Assembly (NCBI RefSeq): GCF_019977295.1
Contig: NZ_AP024651.1
Coordinates: 4,154,001-4,218,000 of the forward strand
DNA from: Arthrobacter sp. StoSoilB20
GTDB taxonomy: Bacteria; Actinomycetota; Actinomycetes; Actinomycetales; Micrococcaceae
Direction of reading: 5' to 3'
Length of the DNA stretch: 64,000 bases
Positions 60,147 through 64,000 of the stretch are shown here, piece by piece. The notes under the pieces are model-generated. The model did not search any database, was not told where the DNA came from, and saw nothing but the letters and a program-made list of their open reading frames with translations. The translations under genes were made by a program, and so were the position numbers. Position 1 is the first letter of the stretch. Every line of letters begins with the position of its first letter.

Positions 60147-62212
60147 CCCCTGCACCCGTGATCATCGCTGTTGACGGCAGGTCCGGCGCAGGAAAAACCA
60201 CACTGGCCGTGGAACTGGCTGCCCGTTTGCGGCAGCACCACAAAGTCTCGCTGTTCCACCTTGAGGACATTTATCCCGGCTGGAACGGCCTCATGCCGGG
60301 CATTGAGCGCTACGTCGGCACAGTCCTGACACCGCTCAGCTCCGGCCAGGCCGCCGAATGGACCAGCTGGGACTGGGAACGCCACTACGACGGCGGACTG
60401 AACGTCACGCTGCCCGCCGAAATCATCATTGTTGAGGGCGTGGGTGCTGCGGCAGAGACTGCCCGGCCCCTGCTGGACGCCGTGGTCTGGGTGGAATGCC
60501 CAGGTGAGGATCGCCGCCGTCGAGCCTTGGCACGGGACGGAAGTACCTACGAACCTTACTGGGACAGCTGGGCTGCCCAGGAAGAGCAGTGGCTTGCCTC
60601 CGATGCCGTGGTCAGCGCTGCCGACGTCCGGGTCCAGAACCCCGCTGACGGCAGTGCACCGGAAGATGTCCTGCAGGCCCTCATGTACCTGCCTTCAGTC
60701 GCCTCGATCCTGTCACCGGAACTTAGTGCACGCCGCGGCCTTCAACTGCGCTCCGAACGCCTGGACGCCACCCCGGACGCAGCGTTGTTGTTCGAGTCCC
60801 TTTACGGCCGCTCCGCCAACGCCGTGTGGCTCGATTCCTCCAACGCCGCCTCGGTGGCCGGCAGGTCCCAAGCCGCGGCCCGCAGCCGCTTCAGCATCCT
60901 GGCTGACGACGGCGGCACCTTCGGCCAGTCGGTACGTCACCAGTCCGGGACTACCCGGGTGACCGCAGGTTCGGCCTCCGTCAACACCACCGGGCCGTTC
61001 TTCCGCTGGCTCGATTCCGTCTGGGGCCGACGCGCCGTCCGCGCGCCACGCGGTTACGACGGCCAGTTCACCCTCGGCTGGCTCGGCTACCTCGGCTACG
61101 AGCTCAAACGCGAAACCGGCGGCAACGACGTCGCCTCCGACACCCCCGATGCCGCCTTGCTCTTCGCCGGCCGGGCCGTGGTCCTGGATCACCGGGAACA
61201 CGCCGTCTGGCTGCTCGCGTTGGAAGCGCCCGACGCCGGTGAGTGGTTGCGCGCGGCCCGCACCGCCGTCGGGGCTGCTGTTGTTGCCGCCTCTTCTGCC
61301 GAGCCTTTTGCCGGCTCTTCCGGTGCCGTTGCATCAGGCGCCGTCGAGTCAGGCGCCGTCCCGGAATTCGTGAGCCGGGACTCCGCCACCGACTACAAGC
61401 GCAAGATCGCGGACTCCCAGCACGAAATCAGCGAGGGCAACTCCTACGAAATCTGCCTGACCACCACCCTCGAAGCCCCCGCCGGGGACCTGGACCCTTG
61501 GCGCAGCTACTTGAACCTCCGACGCCGGAACCCGGCACCGTTTGCCAGTTACCTCCGGTTCGGCGAACTGGTGGTGGCAAGCACCTCGCCCGAGCGTTTC
61601 CTGCGGATCCTGTCCGACGGCGGCATGCGCGCCGAGCCGATCAAGGGCACCCGGCGGCGCTCTCCGGATGCTGCCGAGGATGCTGCTTTGCGGCACGACC
61701 TCGAGACGTCGCGGAAGGACCGCGCCGAGAACATCATGATCGTGGACCTGCTGCGCAACGACCTCAGCCATTTCGCCATCCCTGGCTCCGTCACAGTCAG
61801 CCGCTTGTGCGCGATCGAGAGTTACGCAACCGTCCATCAAATGGTCAGCACCATTGACGCCCATTTGAAACCGGGCGCACCCCGGGCGGAAGCTTTGGCA
61901 GCAGCCTTTCCCGCCGGCTCGATGACCGGTGCACCAAAGATCAGCAGCATGGACATCCTGGACCAGCTCGAGTCCGGACCCCGCGGCATCTATTCGGGAG
62001 CTGTTGGCTACTTTTCGCTGAATGCGGCCACTGATCTGGCCGTGGTGATCCGTACGTTGGTGGTCAACCCGGAAGGCGCCGGTGGGCGGACCCTTACCCT
62101 CGGCGTGGGCGGGGCCATCACTTCAGACTCCGTGGCCGACGACGAGTACGAGGAAATCCGGACCAAGGCGTTCGGGGTGCTGTCAGCACTGGGGGCCGGC
62201 TTCCCGGACTGA
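60143..62212 (+). CDS. pabB: P-loop kinase domain fused to aminodeoxychorismate synthase component I
   Basis: A 689-aa fusion. Residues 1-190 are a uridine-kinase-like P-loop domain: Walker A GRSGAGKTT (12-20), then LFHLEDIYPGW, WDWERH and IIVEGVGA. Residues about 205-689 are a PabB/chorismate-binding enzyme with the nucleophilic Lys501 in EPIKGTRRR, DRAENIMIVDLLRNDL, PAGSMTGAPK and YSGAVGYFS. It makes 4-amino-4-deoxychorismate from chorismate and ammonia for folate. A PabC-like gene begins 1.6 kb downstream. The role of the kinase half is unknown. The start overlaps the phosphatase stop. An Ala/Ser/Gly-rich linker with repeats (SGAVASGAVESGAV) lies near residue 395. Confidence 0.9.
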   Translation: MTPAPVIIAVDGRSGAGKTTLAVELAARLRQHHKVSLFHLEDIYPGWNGLMPGIERYVGTVLTPLSSGQAAEWTSWDWERHYDGGLNVTLPAEIIIVEGVGAAAETARPLLDAVVWVECPGEDRRRRALARDGSTYEPYWDSWAAQEEQWLASDAVVSAADVRVQNPADGSAPEDVLQALMYLPSVASILSPELSARRGLQLRSERLDATPDAALLFESLYGRSANAVWLDSSNAASVAGRSQAAARSRFSILADDGGTFGQSVRHQSGTTRVTAGSASVNTTGPFFRWLDSVWGRRAVRAPRGYDGQFTLGWLGYLGYELKRETGGNDVASDTPDAALLFAGRAVVLDHREHAVWLLALEAPDAGEWLRAARTAVGAAVVAASSAEPFAGSSGAVASGAVESGAVPEFVSRDSATDYKRKIADSQHEISEGNSYEICLTTTLEAPAGDLDPWRSYLNLRRRNPAPFASYLRFGELVVASTSPERFLRILSDGGMRAEPIKGTRRRSPDAAEDAALRHDLETSRKDRAENIMIVDLLRNDLSHFAIPGSVTVSRLCAIESYATVHQMVSTIDAHLKPGAPRAEALAAAFPAGSMTGAPKISSMDILDQLESGPRGIYSGAVGYFSLNAATDLAVVIRTLVVNPEGAGGRTLTLGVGGAITSDSVADDEYEEIRTKAFGVLSALGAGFPD

Positions 62213-62233
62213 CCCTGGGTCTGCTGTTGAGGA

Positions 62234-63706
62234 CTACTGCAGCGTCGCGGTCAACCTGGCCACGTTGTCCACATACTTGGCCAAGGGTGGTCTATCCATC
62301 CAGTCGTCCAGCATAAGCTCACGGGACACCTCGCGGTACGTGGATTCCACGGCCCGCATGAGGTTCACGGTTTCGGCGCCAAGGAGCATCACCGAGACCT
62401 CCATGTTCAAGGAGAAGGAGCGCATGTCCATGTTGCTGGAACCGAGGACGGCCACCTCGTCATCAATGGTGAAGTGCTTGGCGTGGAGAACGTATGGCGC
62501 ACGGTACAGGTAGATGCGCACACCGGCTTCCAACAAAGCTTCGTAGTAGGAGCGCTGGGCATGGTGGACCAGGAACTGATCGCCCTTTTCTGAGACGAAG
62601 AGCTCCACGTCGACACCTCGCTGTGCGGCCGTGGTGATGGCATAGAGGAGGGAGTCGTCCGGGACAAAGTACGGGCTGCAAATGGAAATCCGGTGCTGCG
62701 CAGAGTAGATCAGGGTGTTGAACAGGCGCAGGTTGTTCTCAGTGGCAAAACCGGGGCCGCTCGGCACTACCTGGGCGGTGACGTGTCCGGGAGCCGGCTG
62801 GGTTGGCAAACGCAGCTGGTCCTCGAGGGATTCGTCCGTTTCACTAAGCCAGTCCGTAGCGAACACTACGTTGAGCGTAGCCACGATTGGCCCCTCAAGA
62901 CGGGACATCAGTTCAACCCACTTGCGGCCCACTTTGTGGTGTTTGGGGTTGTTGTAGGACGGCTCGATGAGGTTCTGCGAGCCGGTGAAAGCAACCATTC
63001 CATCGATCACCATGATCTTGCGGTGGTTCCTGAGGTCCGGGCGGCGCCATTGGCCATGGATGGGCAGCAGCGGAAGCATCCGCTTCCACTGGATCTTGCC
63101 TGCCTTCAACCGGCGGATCAGCCGACGGTAGCCCTTCACCCGAAGCGTTCCGATGTGGTCAAAGAGCAGCCTTACGGTCACTCCCCGTTCGGCAGCCTTC
63201 TCCAGCTCAGTCAGAAGGTCGTTCGTCACCGAGTCGCTGCTCATGATGTAGAACTCGGCATTGACGTAGGTCTTCGCACCCTTGACCGCCTCGGCCATGG
63301 CCTTGATGGATTCCTCGTAGCCCGGAATCAGCTCCACTTTGTTTCCGTCAACCATCGGCAGCGAACCCAGCCGGTGGTTGAGCTCTCCCGCCGATTTCAC
63401 CCATTCCGGCCCGGAGTAGACGCTCACGGGGTCAGCGAGGTCGGAGGTCACCGCGCGGACGCGGCGGTTGACTTCTTCCTGCTGCTCCCGCCTGCGCCTG
63501 GACAACTTGAAATTGCCAAAGAGCAGGAACAGCACAAACCCAACGGAAGGGATGAGGAAAACAGCCAAGAGCCATGCCATGGCCGTGGTGGGACGACGGT
63601 TGCCCGGAATGATGCCCAGCAGCACGATGCGCATGATGACTTCCGCAATGGCCCACGCACCCAACAACCAGGTCCACTCCTGGCCAAACGGAAAAGGAAA
63701 GAGCAC
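62234..63706 (-). CDS. cls: cardiolipin synthase, phospholipase D family
   Basis: A 490-aa membrane enzyme joining phosphatidylglycerol units to cardiolipin. Two N-terminal helices (WTWLLGAWAIAEVIMRIVLLG; AMAWLLAVFLIPSVGFVLFLLFG) are followed by two HKD motifs: HRKIMVID (His228) and HAKHFTID (His408). I chose GTG 63706, with AGGGG 7 nt upstream; ATG 63727 or a frame to 63802 are longer options that lack a site and reach the divergent gene. It is convergent with the pabB fusion gene. Confidence 0.92.
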   Translation of the reverse strand: MLFPFPFGQEWTWLLGAWAIAEVIMRIVLLGIIPGNRRPTTAMAWLLAVFLIPSVGFVLFLLFGNFKLSRRRREQQEEVNRRVRAVTSDLADPVSVYSGPEWVKSAGELNHRLGSLPMVDGNKVELIPGYEESIKAMAEAVKGAKTYVNAEFYIMSSDSVTNDLLTELEKAAERGVTVRLLFDHIGTLRVKGYRRLIRRLKAGKIQWKRMLPLLPIHGQWRRPDLRNHRKIMVIDGMVAFTGSQNLIEPSYNNPKHHKVGRKWVELMSRLEGPIVATLNVVFATDWLSETDESLEDQLRLPTQPAPGHVTAQVVPSGPGFATENNLRLFNTLIYSAQHRISICSPYFVPDDSLLYAITTAAQRGVDVELFVSEKGDQFLVHHAQRSYYEALLEAGVRIYLYRAPYVLHAKHFTIDDEVAVLGSSNMDMRSFSLNMEVSVMLLGAETVNLMRAVESTYREVSRELMLDDWMDRPPLAKYVDNVARLTATLQ

Positions 63707-63792
63707 GCGATAACCCCTACGGTCCATGAACAACGGTGACCACAGCCTATCCGGCAAAGTCGTCCGCAGTGGCCCCGCACTAAGCTGGGACC

Positions 63793-64000
63793 ATGACTTC
63801 ACCTGCCCCCACGGTCCTCGTTTTCCTGGACCCAGCCTTCGAAAACGGCCGTATTGCCGATTCCAGCCAACCGCAACTCATGGCAACGGACCTGGGTGCC
63901 ACCCGCGGCGACGGTGTGTTCGAATCACTCCTTGCCGTTCAAGGCCGCCCCCGCAAAGTCCAGGCGCACCTGAACCGTCTGGGCAGTTCCGCGGCAGCCT
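63793..64000 (+). CDS. class IV aminotransferase / aminodeoxychorismate lyase, 3' end outside window
   Basis: The first 69 residues of a branched-chain aminotransferase/ADC-lyase-fold PLP protein. LGATRGDGVFESLLAVQGRPRKVQAHLNRLGSSA contains the RGDGVFE signature of fold-type IV enzymes, with the lysine-bearing part beyond the window. With the PabB fusion upstream it is probably PabC, which releases 4-aminobenzoate from aminodeoxychorismate; a D-amino-acid or branched-chain aminotransferase is the alternative. Divergent from cls. Confidence 0.8.
   Translation, partial: MTSPAPTVLVFLDPAFENGRIADSSQPQLMATDLGATRGDGVFESLLAVQGRPRKVQAHLNRLGSSAAA

Noticed and set aside
1..64000. CRISPR arrays, tRNA or rRNA genes, insertion sequences, prophage
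   Set aside because: No regularly spaced direct repeats with unique spacers, no tRNA-like cloverleaf and no transposase, integrase or phage structural frames were recognised.

Overview
The window looks like the chromosome of a high-GC soil actinobacterium, most likely Arthrobacter, Paenarthrobacter or a close relative in the Micrococcaceae. This rests on GC-rich codon use, many GTG starts, twin-arginine secreted proteins, sugar ABC importers encoded without their own ATPase, and the families present (ROK, LacI, CtpE-type ATPase, ECF41 and ECF42 sigma factors, AGAO-type amine oxidase). Taxonomy is inferred from gene content; no rRNA or tRNA gene was seen.

Layout. 1-0.7 kb: the end of an NAD-dependent epimerase. 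0.9-21.6 kb: a carbohydrate-utilisation region built from two related modules. Each has a Tat-exported beta-propeller protein of about 672 aa, a lipoprotein-dependent ABC importer (binding protein plus two permeases) and a D-2-hydroxyacid dehydrogenase. Module 1 adds a sulfatase, a Gfo/Idh/MocA oxidoreductase, glucosamine-6-phosphate deaminase and a ROK regulator. Module 2 has a DeoR-LacI hybrid regulator. A CPBP protease, a DHFR-like reductase and a decayed DUF1016 gene lie between them. I read the whole as uptake and cytoplasmic breakdown of a sulfated and/or amino-sugar glycan, with the propellers as candidate surface enzymes or binding proteins.

21.6-31.1 kb: a 42-bp tandem repeat, a CtpE-type P-type ATPase broken by an amber codon after the phosphorylation motif, a PhoD phosphatase, an aminotransferase, a zinc alcohol dehydrogenase, and a carboxymuconolactone decarboxylase-like gene coupled to an ECF41 sigma factor with a matching promoter. 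31.0-31.6 kb: a 283-bp tandem duplication. 31.5-36.9 kb: amine catabolism (copper amine oxidase with a His-rich tail, TetR regulator, LysE exporter, aldehyde dehydrogenase). 37.6 kb: prephenate dehydratase. 38.5-44.7 kb: an arsenic cluster (flavoprotein, thioredoxin reductase, ArsC, ArsR-phosphatase fusion, AqpS-like channel, ArsR, ArsN-like acetyltransferase) with no recognisable Acr3 or ArsB pump.

44.7-54.7 kb: an MMPL transporter with a divergent MarR regulator, a methyltransferase, a YCII protein with an ECF42 sigma factor that seems to start at CTG, an aldo/keto reductase, DNA polymerase IV, an exporter and short repeats. 53.7-58.4 kb: a LacI-controlled nucleoside operon (nucleoside hydrolase, MFS transporter, ribokinase). 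58.5-64 kb: a TetR-controlled small membrane protein, a tyrosine phosphatase, a P-loop kinase/PabB fusion, cardiolipin synthase and the start of a PabC-like gene.

Two dispersed non-coding families stand out: gene-end hairpins with a conserved outer arm and variable but complementary inner arms, and an approximately 95-bp palindromic repeat at 31.1, 31.4 and 52.4 kb.
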